A model generated the notes under the pieces. The model worked only from the letters and a program-made list of their open reading frames with translations, was not told the DNA's origin and ran no database searches. This document shows, piece after piece, positions 34,682 to 43,760 of a stretch of 64,000 nucleotides of DNA (position 1 is the stretch's first letter; each line of letters begins with the position of its first letter). A program made the position numbers and the translations under genes. Source of the DNA: Streptomyces catenulae. GTDB lineage: Bacteria > Actinomycetota > Actinomycetes > Streptomycetales > Streptomycetaceae. Location: the NCBI RefSeq assembly GCF_000718015.1, contig NZ_JODY01000009.1, positions 101,064 through 165,063 on the forward strand, in the 5' to 3' direction.

Positions 34682-35614
34682 ATGGAATCCGTCACCTTCC
34701 CCAACGGCTCCCTCACCATGGTGGGCCACCTCCACACGCCCGAGGGCTTCGACCCCAGCACCCGGCACGCGGCGCTGGTCGTCGTCCACCCCGGTGGCGG
34801 CGTGAAGGAGCAGGCCGCCGGGGTGTACGCGCGCAGCCTCGCCGAGCAGGGCTTCGTGGCCCTCGCCTTCGACGCCTCCCACCAGGGCGAGAGCGGCGGC
34901 GAGCCGCGGCACCTGGAGGACCCCTACGCCCGCGTCGAGGACGTGCGCGCCGCCGTCGACCACCTCCAGTCCCTGCCCTACGTCGACCCCGAGCGCATCG
35001 GCGCCCTCGGCATCTGCGCCGGTGGCGGCTACGCCGTCAACGCCGCGATGACCGACTACCGCATCAAGGCCCTCACCACCGTCAGCGCCGTCAACATCGG
35101 CACCTCCTTCCGCCGCGGCTGGTACGGCACCGCCGCCGACGCCGCCGCCGTGCCCACCCTGGAGACCCTCGCCCGGCAGCGGACCGCCGAAGCCGCCCGC
35201 GGCGCCGAGCCCGCCCACCTGCCCTACGTACCGGCCGAACCGGACGCGAACACCCCGCGCGACCTGGTCGAGGCCGGTGACTACTACCTCACCCCGCGCG
35301 CCCGGCACCCCCGTGCGGAGAACAGGTTCCGCTTCACCCGGAGCGTCTCGCGGATCTTCACCTTCGACGCCTTCCACCTGGTCGAGGACCTGCTCGCCCA
35401 GCCCCTCCTGATCGTGGCCGGCGGCGACGCGGGCTCGCTGTGGATGTCCACCGAACTCCACGGCCGCGCCCGCGGCCCCAAGCAGCTCCGGATCGTCGAG
35501 GGCGCCACCCACATGGACTTCTACGACATCCCCGAATACGTCGACCGGGCCGTCGCCGCGGCCGTCCCGTTCTTCACCGAGCACCTCACACCCGCGCCCG
35601 CGGACGCGAGCTGA
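34682..35614 (+). CDS. Alpha/beta hydrolase (DLH/YcjY-like), first of a tandem pair
   Basis: 310 residues, serine hydrolase fold. A G-x-C/S-x-G elbow is seen as G-I-C-A-G-G-G-Y near 109, with Cys in the nucleophile position as in dienelactone hydrolase. Also V-V-V-H-P-G-G-G near 34 (oxyanion region), D-A-S-H-Q-G-E-S-G and a late G-A-T-H-M-D-F-Y-D with the probable catalytic His. ATG 34682 has AAGGAA at 8 bases. It is about 45 percent identical by eye to the next gene. Substrate unknown; probably controlled by the divergent XRE protein. Confidence 0.85.
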   Translation: MESVTFPNGSLTMVGHLHTPEGFDPSTRHAALVVVHPGGGVKEQAAGVYARSLAEQGFVALAFDASHQGESGGEPRHLEDPYARVEDVRAAVDHLQSLPYVDPERIGALGICAGGGYAVNAAMTDYRIKALTTVSAVNIGTSFRRGWYGTAADAAAVPTLETLARQRTAEAARGAEPAHLPYVPAEPDANTPRDLVEAGDYYLTPRARHPRAENRFRFTRSVSRIFTFDAFHLVEDLLAQPLLIVAGGDAGSLWMSTELHGRARGPKQLRIVEGATHMDFYDIPEYVDRAVAAAVPFFTEHLTPAPADAS

Positions 35615-35705
35615 ACCGCCCCCGGACGGCGGCGCCCCGGCGCACCACCACCGCGTCCCTCCTTTCCGGCAGCCCCCTCACCCCCTCCACGAGGAGAGTC
35701 CCCCG

Positions 35706-36653
35706 ATGACCGACACCACCCGGCACACCACCGTCGAGCACACCACCGTCAAGGCCCTTGCCTGGGAACTGGCCGCCGACCTCCATCTCCCTCCGGAGTT
35801 CGACGAGACCCGGGCCTACCCCGCGCTCGTCAGCGTCCACCCCATCGGCTCGTGCAAGGAGCAGACATCCGGCAGCGTCTACGCCAGGGCGCTGGCCGCC
35901 GAAGGGTTCGTCGTCCTCGCCTACGACGCCTCCTTCCAGGGCGCGAGCGGCGGCACCCCGCGGGCGGTCGAGGACCCGTACTTCCGCGTCCAGGACATCG
36001 GCTACGCCATCGACCACCTCGTGACGCTGCCGTACGTCGACGCCGACCGCATCGGTGCCATCGGCGTGTGCGGGGGCGGCGGCTACGCCGTCAACGCCGC
36101 CATGACCGACCGCCGCATCAAGGCCGTCGGCAGCGTGACCGGGGTGAACTTCGGACGCCTCATGCACGAGGGCTTCAGCGGCTACGACCCCCTCGCCACC
36201 CTCGACGCCGTCGCCGCGCAGCGCACGGCCGAGGCCCGCGGAGCCGAGCCCCGGGTGGACCCGTACCTGCCGCCCTCGCCCGAGGCGGCCGAGGAGCAGG
36301 GCCTCACCGAACTCGACCTGACCGAGGCGGTCGACTACTACCGCACCGCCCGCGGCCGGGCGCCCGGCGGCCGCACCGAGGCGCTGTTCTCCCGGCAGGC
36401 CACGGCGGTCGGCTGGGACGCCTTCCACCGCGCCGAGGTCCTCCTCACCCGACCGCTCTGCATCGTCGTCGGCGACAAGCCCGGAGCGTTCGGCGCCTAC
36501 CGGGACGGCCTGGAGCTCTACCGCCGCGCGGCCTCCACAGCCAAGGAACTCGTCGTCGCGGAAGGCTTCTCCCACTACGACCTGTACGACCGCCCCGAAC
36601 CGGCCCGAATCGCCCTGACCCACCTGATCCCGTTCTACAAGAAACACCTCTGA
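35706..36653 (+). CDS. Alpha/beta hydrolase (DLH/YcjY-like), second of a tandem pair
   Basis: 315 residues, paralogue of the preceding protein. The elbow is G-V-C-G-G-G-G-Y, again with Cys where Ser is usual; oxyanion region V-S-V-H-P-I-G-S; D-A-S-F-Q-G-A-S-G; late G-F-S-H-Y-D-L-Y-D with the likely catalytic His. A GAGGAGAG ribosome site lies 8-10 bases before the ATG. The 91-bp gap and shared orientation suggest one transcript. The matching Cys-elbow in both copies argues for a shared thiol-based chemistry rather than decay. Confidence 0.85.
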   Translation: MTDTTRHTTVEHTTVKALAWELAADLHLPPEFDETRAYPALVSVHPIGSCKEQTSGSVYARALAAEGFVVLAYDASFQGASGGTPRAVEDPYFRVQDIGYAIDHLVTLPYVDADRIGAIGVCGGGGYAVNAAMTDRRIKAVGSVTGVNFGRLMHEGFSGYDPLATLDAVAAQRTAEARGAEPRVDPYLPPSPEAAEEQGLTELDLTEAVDYYRTARGRAPGGRTEALFSRQATAVGWDAFHRAEVLLTRPLCIVVGDKPGAFGAYRDGLELYRRAASTAKELVVAEGFSHYDLYDRPEPARIALTHLIPFYKKHL

Positions 36654-36765
36654 CACCGGCGCCGAATTCGCGCCACGGCCGGAGCCACCGCACAGCCCGG
36701 AAGAACGGGAACGGTGGCGGCCGTGGCACGGACGTCGGCGTGGCGGGCTGGAAGGATGCGGTGCC

Positions 36766-37305
36766 ATGTCGGACAACAACACGAGTACGTTCCAGGCAGG
36801 TCAGACGGGCCTCGTCGTGAGGATCCCGGAAGCGGAACCGGCCGTCCGCGCATGGCGCGCACGGTTCGACCCGTCGGCGCGGGCAGGGGTCCCGGCTCAC
36901 GTCACGGTGCTCTTCCCGTTCCTCGACGAGCGCCGGACGGACCCGGACGTCCGCTCGGCCCTGGCGGATGTCCTCGGTCGCCACCACGCCTTCGACCTGC
37001 GGTTCGAGAGCTGCGGACGGTTCCCCGGAACGCTGTTTCTCCGCCCGGCCCCGGACGCGCCGCTGCGGCGGCTCACCGAGTCGGTCGCCGCGCGGTGGCC
37101 CGAGGCGCCTCCCTACGGCGGCCGGTTCACCGAGGTCGTCCCGCATCTCACCGTCGTGGACGGCCAGGACGACGCGGTCCTGGACAAGGCCGAGGCGGAC
37201 CTCTCCGGCGCACTCCCCGTCATCTCCCGGGTCACGTCCGTCGACCTGATGGCGTACGACGGCACCGCCTGGCGCCTGCGGGAGTCCTTCGCACTCCGTG
37301 GCTGA
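36766..37305 (+). CDS. 2H phosphoesterase (2'-5' RNA ligase-like)
   Basis: 179 residues. Two H-x-T motifs, H-V-T-V near 46 and P-H-L-T-V near 127, define the 2H phosphoesterase superfamily that cleaves or forms 2',5' or cyclic phosphodiester bonds. It is slightly short for ThpR but complete. Alternative roles for such proteins include tRNA-derived cyclic phosphate and cyclic-oligonucleotide hydrolysis. It converges with the NACHT gene (41 bp between stops). A functional link to that defence-type NTPase is possible but not shown by the sequence. Confidence 0.85.
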   Translation: MSDNNTSTFQAGQTGLVVRIPEAEPAVRAWRARFDPSARAGVPAHVTVLFPFLDERRTDPDVRSALADVLGRHHAFDLRFESCGRFPGTLFLRPAPDAPLRRLTESVAARWPEAPPYGGRFTEVVPHLTVVDGQDDAVLDKAEADLSGALPVISRVTSVDLMAYDGTAWRLRESFALRG

Positions 37306-37346
37306 ACGGGGCCCGGGACGGCCCCCCGCCCGACACATCGCCCCGC

Positions 37347-40016
37347 CTACGGGGCGAGGGGTTCCGGGTCGTCCCGGTGGGCGAAGACGAGGTGGACGGA
37401 GTCGGGGATGGTGTGGGCGTCGAGCGGGTGGGGCGGTTCGGGGAGGACGAGGGTGCGCAGGTGAGGGAAGCCGGAGAGCCAGTTCATGCTGTGGAAGACG
37501 GTGGTGTAGCCCTCCCGCAGCCACAGGTGGGTGAGGCGGTCCGGGGAGAGGTGTGAGGCGAGGTCGCTCGGGTGGTGGGTGCCCAGGACCTGGACGCGGG
37601 CGCGGCCGCCCATCGCGCGCAGCGCACGGAGATGTTCGGTGGCGGCGGCGGTGAAGTACATCTCGTCGTCCTCCGGGAGGTGGGAGATGATCTCCTCGGC
37701 GTAGGCGGTGCAGTCGAAACGGTGCCATGACCAGGCGAGTTGGCGGCGGATGGCGGGCGAGGAGTGCGTCCGGAAGCCGGTCAGATAGGCGAGGGCGGCG
37801 TGGGACGCCAGCCGGGTCGCGGTGATCGCACACGCCTCGGCCTCATTCTCGTCGAGATGCTGGGGGCCGGGCAGCATCGCGATCACGTTCTGTCCGCCGT
37901 ACTCAGCCAGACGCCGGGCGGCGCCGGGATCGCCCGGCGGCAGCAGATCGCGGGTCAGGTACATGATCCTGTCCCGGACGGCCGCCTCCACCTCGGGGGC
38001 GTGGTCCAGACAGGAGCGGGCGAGCAGGATGCGGCGCAGCGGCAGCCGCCGCCCCTTGGAGGGCTTCGCGGCAGGGGACATCCGCGTCCGCTGGAAACGG
38101 AGTTGGGGCCGTACCGGGCTCGTGTCCTCAAGGTGCCGTGTGTGACTGAGGACGGGCACGAGCCCGCGCAGGATACGGGCCCGCTCGTCGGGTCGGCCGT
38201 GCGCCACGGCCATCCGGATGACGTCCTCCCACTGCGAGTTCTCCGCGTTGTTCTCCAGCCACGGGAAGTCACGGGCCTCGACGATGGCTTTCGCGGCGAG
38301 GTAGTCCTGGAACGTGCGGTGGACGAAGTCCACGGTGTCGACGGTGGGTTGCCGCAGCAGACCGCTGCGGTCGAGCAGATGACGCAGCACGCTCTCGGCG
38401 TCGGCCTCGATGTGGGTCATCGAGGGCAGGTGCTCGGCGAGGACGGCGTGCGCGTCGTCGCGGCCGATCTCGGAGCGGTCGTTGCGGACCATCCAGTGGG
38501 CGATCCGCTGCAACAGCGCGATCTGGGGTTCCTTCCCGATCCGCAGATCGCCCTCGTGGTGCATACCGCGTTCCAGGTCGCGGCGTTCCAGGAGCATGCC
38601 CAGGGCGGCGTCGTACAGCTCCTTGCGGTCCTCGGGCAGGAAGCCGCGGCGCTCACGGTGGAGGGCACACAGCAGGCCGCACATCAGGGGGTTGACGGCG
38701 AGGCGGCCCAGGTCCGGTTTGGTGCGGACGGCGGTCAGCAGCGCGTGCGCCGGTCCGTCCCCGGCGCGCGCCGCAGTGTGCCAGCGCCGGATGAACGCGG
38801 CGATGTCCTCCTCGGTCATGGGCATCAGGGACAGTTCCTCGAACGTGTCCGTCTGGAGCCAGTCGTCCTGGACCGCCGAGGGGCGGGTGGTCACCAGCCA
38901 CAGATTCTGCTCCGGGAAGGAGGCGATAAGCTGACGCAGCCACCGCCGTGCGGCCTCGCGCATGTCGTGGGGGACCTCGTCCACCCCGTCGACGAGGAGC
39001 AGCCCGCGACCGGCGGTGAGCACCCGCTCCGCCCAGCCGACGGGCTCCTCCAGGGGGAAGCCCACCGAGGACAGGAACTCCGACGGGCGGGGCAGCGTTC
39101 CACGGGCGAGGGTCCGCAGAGGTAACACGAACGGGATCCGGCCACGGAGCGCGCCCAGTTCGTCGGGGAGTTCCTCCCGGGCGGTGGAGACGGCCAGCCA
39201 CTGCAGCAGCGTCGTCTTGCCGGACCCCGCCAGACCACGCAGGAGTACCCGGTCCCGTCCGGCGAGGATGCGTTCGGTGGGGACGGGCACCGAGGGGCCC
39301 TGCCGGGTCTCGGCCTCCAGGGAGATGTACGCGGTGTCGAGCTGCCACTCGCGGGCGTGGCGCAGATCCAGCCCGTAGATCGTCAACTCGCTGTGCCGCC
39401 GGATGAGGTGCTGGGCGTACCGGAGCTCGAACTCCGCATCCCGGGAGCCGACGCTGGGGAAGCGGTCCAGCAGGGTCGAGGTGTCGGAGCGGATGAGCCC
39501 TTGCCGCCGGGTCTGCTCCACCAGGGCGCGGGCCACGAACGTGGAGCGCCGCGTGAAGAAGTGGAGGATGTGACGGCACGCCACGCGCAGGACGGCGTCA
39601 TGGAGGACCACGGCGTCCTGCGAGAGGAAGCGGAAGGCGGCGGACGGGACCTGCTCCTTCAGGCAGTCGGCCAGCCGGTTCTCGCCCAGCTCGACCGCCT
39701 GGACGTCATCCATGTCCAGGTCACCGAGGGCGTGCAGGGTGAAGGCGAGGGCGTGCGCGGTGGCGGCCACCTCGTCCGGGGCGGGCCGGTCACCGGGCGG
39801 CAGCGGCTCGACCGCCCGCCGCACCAGCTCCGACGCCAGTCTGTGCAGCTCCTTCTCGCCCAGCCGCTTCTTCTCCCCGCGGAAGGAGAGCCACCCCGAC
39901 ATCCGTACCGGACGCTCCACCACACCCGCGCCGGGCCCGTCCGCGACGAGCAGTTTCCGTACCAGCGGCTGGAGTGCGGCCGTCCCCAGCCGCGTGGCGA
40001 TGACCGACGGATCCAT
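37347..40016 (-). CDS. NACHT-domain NTPase (bacterial NLR-like)
   Basis: 889 residues, cytoplasmic. A helical N-terminal domain (1 to about 240, including F-R-G-E-K-K-R-L and F-F-T-R-R-S-T-F), a NACHT module with Walker A G-L-A-G-S-G-K-T-T at 261-269 and Walker B L-L-L-V-D-G-V-D-E-V at 339-348, sensor-like L-V-T-T-R-P-S near 371, a winged-helix/superhelical stretch with F-V-H-R-T-F-Q-D-Y-L-A-A-K, and a C-terminal sensing region of about 300 residues ending in short LRR-like repeats (L-T-H-L-W-L, L-R-T-L-V-L). Bacterial NACHT proteins act in anti-phage defence. Leu298 is encoded by TTA (39123-39125), the bldA-dependent codon. ATG 40016 starts the conserved N-terminus. Confidence 0.92.
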   Translation of the reverse strand: MDPSVIATRLGTAALQPLVRKLLVADGPGAGVVERPVRMSGWLSFRGEKKRLGEKELHRLASELVRRAVEPLPPGDRPAPDEVAATAHALAFTLHALGDLDMDDVQAVELGENRLADCLKEQVPSAAFRFLSQDAVVLHDAVLRVACRHILHFFTRRSTFVARALVEQTRRQGLIRSDTSTLLDRFPSVGSRDAEFELRYAQHLIRRHSELTIYGLDLRHAREWQLDTAYISLEAETRQGPSVPVPTERILAGRDRVLLRGLAGSGKTTLLQWLAVSTAREELPDELGALRGRIPFVLPLRTLARGTLPRPSEFLSSVGFPLEEPVGWAERVLTAGRGLLLVDGVDEVPHDMREAARRWLRQLIASFPEQNLWLVTTRPSAVQDDWLQTDTFEELSLMPMTEEDIAAFIRRWHTAARAGDGPAHALLTAVRTKPDLGRLAVNPLMCGLLCALHRERRGFLPEDRKELYDAALGMLLERRDLERGMHHEGDLRIGKEPQIALLQRIAHWMVRNDRSEIGRDDAHAVLAEHLPSMTHIEADAESVLRHLLDRSGLLRQPTVDTVDFVHRTFQDYLAAKAIVEARDFPWLENNAENSQWEDVIRMAVAHGRPDERARILRGLVPVLSHTRHLEDTSPVRPQLRFQRTRMSPAAKPSKGRRLPLRRILLARSCLDHAPEVEAAVRDRIMYLTRDLLPPGDPGAARRLAEYGGQNVIAMLPGPQHLDENEAEACAITATRLASHAALAYLTGFRTHSSPAIRRQLAWSWHRFDCTAYAEEIISHLPEDDEMYFTAAATEHLRALRAMGGRARVQVLGTHHPSDLASHLSPDRLTHLWLREGYTTVFHSMNWLSGFPHLRTLVLPEPPHPLDAHTIPDSVHLVFAHRDDPEPLAP

Positions 40017-40333
40017 CTGACAGTCCCCTCCCGTACGCCGTGCCGTGCCCGGCCGTGCGGACCGAGTATGGCGGATCGTCCCCGAGGATCTTCCGGCCGC
40101 GGGACGCCCGGGGCGCCTGGTGGATCCGTGGCGCGCGGGCGGGTTGGTGAGCGGCGGGGCATGGGGCCTCCGAGCCTCCTCCGGACCCGCCGCCCCCGGA
40201 CATCCTCCGGCCATCTCGCCCTCTTCCCGGGATCCGTCCCTCTTGGAACACTCGGCTCTCCGACCCGTCCCGTACCGCCTGTCACCGTGCCGCCCGACCA
40301 CGGCACCCCCCCACACACCAAGAGGTCCAGGCC
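40017..40333. other. Divergent region NACHT / phospholipase C
   Basis: 317 bp with no supported gene; the open frames are GC by-products. It carries the promoters of both genes. A ribosome site AAGAGG lies about 10 bases before the phospholipase ATG. No palindrome stood out. Confidence 0.55.
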
Positions 40334-42391
40334 ATGCCAGAGCTCAACCGCCGCAGGTTCCTTCAGATCGCCGGTGCGACCGCGGCGCTCTCCGCGCTGT
40401 CGGGCAGCATCGCCCGCGCCGCCTCCATACCGGCCCGCCGCAACACCGGCACGCTCCAGGACGTCGAGCACATCGTCGTGCTGATGCAGGAGAACAGGTC
40501 CTTCGACCACTACTTCGGCACCCTGCGCGGCGTACGCGGCTTCGGCGACCCGCGCCCGGTGACGCTGCCGAGCGGTCGATCCGTCTGGCACCAGTCCGAC
40601 GGCACCACCGACGTACTGCCCTACCACCCGGATGCCGAGGACCTCGGCATGCAGTTCATCCAGGGCCTCAACCACGACTGGGCGGGCGGCCACCAGGCGT
40701 GGAACGACGGCCGCTACGACCGGTGGATCGCCGCCAAGGGCACCGGCACGATGGCCCACCTCACCCGGAAGGACATCCCCTTCCACCACGCCCTCGCCGA
40801 CGCCTTCACCGTCTGCGACTCGTACCACTGCTCGATGATCGGAGCCACCGATCCCAACCGCTACTACCTCTTCTCCGGCCACGCCGGGAACGACGGCGAG
40901 GGCGGCGGCCCGGTCCTCGGCAACGAGGAGGCCGGATACGGCTGGACGACCTACCCGGAGCGGCTGGAACAGGCCGGAATCTCCTGGAAGTTCTACCAGG
41001 ACGTCGGCGACGGACTGAACGCCGACGGCGGATGGGGCTGGATCGACGACGCCTACCGCGGCAACTACGGCGACAACTCCCTCCTCTACTTCACCAAATA
41101 CCGCACCGCCCAGCCCGGCGACCCGTTCCACGACAAGGCCCGCACCGGCACCGACGCCAAGAACGGCGACGGCTACTTCGACCATCTCAAGGCCGACGTC
41201 CAGGCCGGAAAACTGCCGCAGGTCTCCTGGATCGCCGCCCCCGAAGCGTTCAGCGAACACCCCAACTGGCCCGCCAACTACGGCGCCTGGTACGTCTCAC
41301 AGGTCCTCGACGCCCTCACCTCCAACCCCGAGGTGTGGAGCCGGACGGCACTGTTCCTGACCTACGACGAGAACGACGGCTACTTCGACCACGTCCTGCC
41401 GCCCTTCCCGCCGGCCTCCGCCGACCAGGGCGCCTCGACCGTCGACACCGCCCTCGACCACTTCCCCGGCAACGCCACCTACGCCGCCGGTCCCTACGGG
41501 CTGGGACAGCGCGTCCCCATGCTCGTCATCTCCCCGTGGAGCACCGGCGGGTACGTCTGCTCCGAGGTCTTCGACCACACCTCCGTCCTCCGCTTCATGG
41601 AACGCCGCTTCGGCGTCGCCGAGCCGCACATCTCCCCCTGGCGGCGCGCCATCTGCGGCGACCTGACCTCCGCCTTCGACTTCACCCTCCAGGACACCGC
41701 CCCCGCCGCACTCCCCGGCACCGGCGGCTACGAACCGCCGGACCGGGACCGCCACGACAGCTACGTCCCGCACCCGCCCGCCACCGGTGCCCTCCCGAAG
41801 CAGGAGCCCGGCTCCCGCCCGGCCCGCCCGCTGCCGTACGCCCCGCTGGTGGACGGCGCCGCCGCGCCCGACACCGGCAAGTACACCCTCACGTTCGGCG
41901 CAGGTGAGGACGCCGGGGCGTGCTTCACCGTCACCGCGGGCAACCGCACCGACGGCCCCTGGACCTACACCGCCCACGGCGGCAAGCAGCTCTCCGACAC
42001 CTGGAACACCGCCTACTCCGAGGGCGTCTACGACCTGTCGGTCTTCGGCCCCAACGGCTTCCTGCGCACCTTCCGGGGCACCGCGGCCACCACCGGCCCC
42101 GAGATCACCGCCCGGCACGACGCCACCACCGGCAACCTCGCCCTGACCCTCACCAACCCCGGCACCACCGACAGCCACCTCACCCTCACCAACGCCTACG
42201 ACGACACCTCCGCCACCCTCACCGTCCCCGCGGGCGGCAGCCTCCGGCACACCGTCGACCTGCGCGCCGGAAAACGCTGGTACGACCTGTCCGTCGCCTC
42301 CGACACCGACCCCTCGTACCTGCGCCGCCTCGCCGGTCATGTGGAGAACGGCGAGGCGGGCGTCAGCGATCCGGGGCTCATCACGGACTGA
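40334..42391 (+). CDS. Phosphocholine-specific phospholipase C, Tat-exported
   Basis: 685 residues. N-terminal twin-arginine signal N-R-R-R-F-L-Q-I-A-G-A. Catalytic domain at about 45-450 with E-H-I-V-V-L-M-Q-E-N-R-S-F-D-H-Y-F-G, D-S-Y-H-C-S-M, Y-D-E-N-D-G-Y-F-D-H-V and S-P-W-S, all typical of the PlcH/PlcN acid-phosphatase-like family; the Asn/Thr-type nucleophile region is intact. Two C-terminal DUF756 beta domains (about 515-600 and 605-675) follow, as in Pseudomonas PlcN. It releases phosphorylated head groups from phospholipids outside the cell, often under phosphate control; no pho box was verified. Confidence 0.93.
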   Translation: MPELNRRRFLQIAGATAALSALSGSIARAASIPARRNTGTLQDVEHIVVLMQENRSFDHYFGTLRGVRGFGDPRPVTLPSGRSVWHQSDGTTDVLPYHPDAEDLGMQFIQGLNHDWAGGHQAWNDGRYDRWIAAKGTGTMAHLTRKDIPFHHALADAFTVCDSYHCSMIGATDPNRYYLFSGHAGNDGEGGGPVLGNEEAGYGWTTYPERLEQAGISWKFYQDVGDGLNADGGWGWIDDAYRGNYGDNSLLYFTKYRTAQPGDPFHDKARTGTDAKNGDGYFDHLKADVQAGKLPQVSWIAAPEAFSEHPNWPANYGAWYVSQVLDALTSNPEVWSRTALFLTYDENDGYFDHVLPPFPPASADQGASTVDTALDHFPGNATYAAGPYGLGQRVPMLVISPWSTGGYVCSEVFDHTSVLRFMERRFGVAEPHISPWRRAICGDLTSAFDFTLQDTAPAALPGTGGYEPPDRDRHDSYVPHPPATGALPKQEPGSRPARPLPYAPLVDGAAAPDTGKYTLTFGAGEDAGACFTVTAGNRTDGPWTYTAHGGKQLSDTWNTAYSEGVYDLSVFGPNGFLRTFRGTAATTGPEITARHDATTGNLALTLTNPGTTDSHLTLTNAYDDTSATLTVPAGGSLRHTVDLRAGKRWYDLSVASDTDPSYLRRLAGHVENGEAGVSDPGLITD

Positions 42392-42408
42392 GCGGCAGTC
42401 ACGGGGCC

Positions 42409-42448
42409 GCCGAGTTGCTGTGCTGACTTCACTTCACATCAACTCGGC
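42409..42448 (+). terminator. Possible terminator after phospholipase C
   Basis: GCCGAGTTG at 42409-42417 pairs with CAACTCGGC at 42440-42448 around a 22-base loop, 18 bases after the stop. The large loop makes it a weak candidate. Confidence 0.35.
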
Positions 42449-42634
42449 GTCCCTTCGCCGCAGATGGGGTCACCCGCTGTCCGGATCCGGGTGCATGTCA
42501 TACCTGGGTAGCGCCCGGCGTACGCAGCGGGTCTGATCACGGCCGCTGCAGTGAGCTCCACGGGGTGATGTGCCGGTCGCCACCGGTACGCGATCGTCGT
42601 GGCGATCACGAAGACGACCGGAAGGAACGGACCC

Positions 42635-43656
42635 GTGCGCACACGACGCTGGGCCCCTCTGCTCGCCGCGCCGGCCTCCGCCCTGCCCGCACAGGCATCC
42701 GCCGCGGACCCGCTGGACCGCCTCCACCACCAGCGCCCGGCATGGCACCGCTGCCACACCGCGACACCCGCCGCCTACCGCTGCGCCACACTCCGGGTCC
42801 CGCTCGACTACCGCCACCCCACCGGCAGAACCATCGACCTCGCCGTCTCCCGGATGAGGACGAGCACCCCGGGCAAACGGCACGGCGCGCTGCTCTTAAA
42901 CCCCGGGGGCCCGGGACTGGAAGGCGTGGCGATCCCCCTGGTGATGGCCCACACCCTGCCCAAGGAGATCCGCGAGCGGTACGACCTGATCGGCATGGCC
43001 CCCCGCGGCGTGGGCGGCAGCACGCCCCTCAGCTGCGGACTGACCGAAGCGGAACGGAACATCAAGCGCCCCTACCACCCCGCCACCTACGGGCAGGACG
43101 TCGCCTGGGCCCGGACCGTCGCCGCGAAGTGCCGGGCGCGGCGGACGGCACTCTCGCGGACGGCACCGACAACGGCACCGCGGCCTTCTGGTCGGTGGTC
43201 TGCGGCGACACGGCCTGGCCCCGCGACCCCGCGCAGTACCGCCGTGACGCGGCCCGCGACAAGCGCAGGTACCCGATCTACGGCGACTTCACCTCCACCA
43301 TCACCCCCTGCGCCTTCTGGGCCGCACCGACGGAGAAGGCCACCGACGTCCACAACGCCACCGACGTCCACAACGCCACCGACGTCCACAACGCCACCGG
43401 CGTGCTCATCGTCCAGAACCAGTGGGACTCCCAGACCCCCCTCGCCAGCGGCCTCGGGATGCACCGCGCCCTGAAGGGCTCGCGGATGCTCTACGTAGAC
43501 GGCGGTGAAGGGCACGCCGTCTACTCGGCGGATCCCCGCCCCTGCGCCAACCGCACCGTCAACGCCTACCTGACCACCGGGCACCTCCCCACCCGCGACC
43601 TCACCTGCGAGGCCAAGGCCCCCGACGCCTTCGCGAGGGCGATACCGGCACACTGA
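42635..43656 (+). pseudogene. Secreted tripeptidyl aminopeptidase (TAP-like hydrolase), decayed
   Basis: The N-terminal part (GTG 42635 to about 43145) has a signal peptide, C-R-A-T-L-R-V-P-L-D-Y and L-L-L-N-P-G-G-P-G, D-L-I-G-M-A-P-R-G-V-G. The C-terminal part (about 43145-43656) lies in another frame: C-G-D-T-A-W-P-R, V-L-I-V-Q-N-Q-W-D-S-Q-T-P, G-E-G-H-A-V-Y. The middle, including the G-x-S-x-G nucleophile, is missing, so the total is about 340 residues instead of about 500. Deletion plus frameshift make it inactive. It contains one TTA codon (42896-42898) and an 18-bp triplicate. AAGGAA lies 10-13 bases before the GTG. Confidence 0.88.
43339..43392 (+). repeat. Three tandem 18-bp repeats
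   Basis: GCCACCGACGTCCACAAC is repeated exactly three times, followed by a partial fourth copy (GCCACCGG). Inside the decayed peptidase it would encode A-T-D-V-H-N in tandem. It is a simple in-frame expansion and has no spacer structure. Confidence 0.9.
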
Positions 43657-43724
43657 CGCCCGACAGCGGTCCCCGCGGCCGACCCGTGAGCCATCTCGTC
43701 CGCAAAACGCCGATGGTCAAGGTT

Positions 43725-43753
43725 TTGACTGCCGTAGCGGGAATTGACACGAT
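43725..43753 (+). promoter_or_regulatory. Promoter of the Tap-like operon
   Basis: TTGACT (43725-43730), 17 bp, CACGAT (43748-43753), with the predicted transcription start 7-8 bases later, at the GTG 43761. The whole segment is unusually AT-rich for the window. A second TTGACA starts at 43744. Confidence 0.45.
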
Positions 43754-43760
43754 CGATGAT

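Noticed and set aside
43339..43392. CRISPR-like repeats
   Set aside because: The 18-bp units are directly adjacent without spacers and in frame within a peptidase pseudogene.
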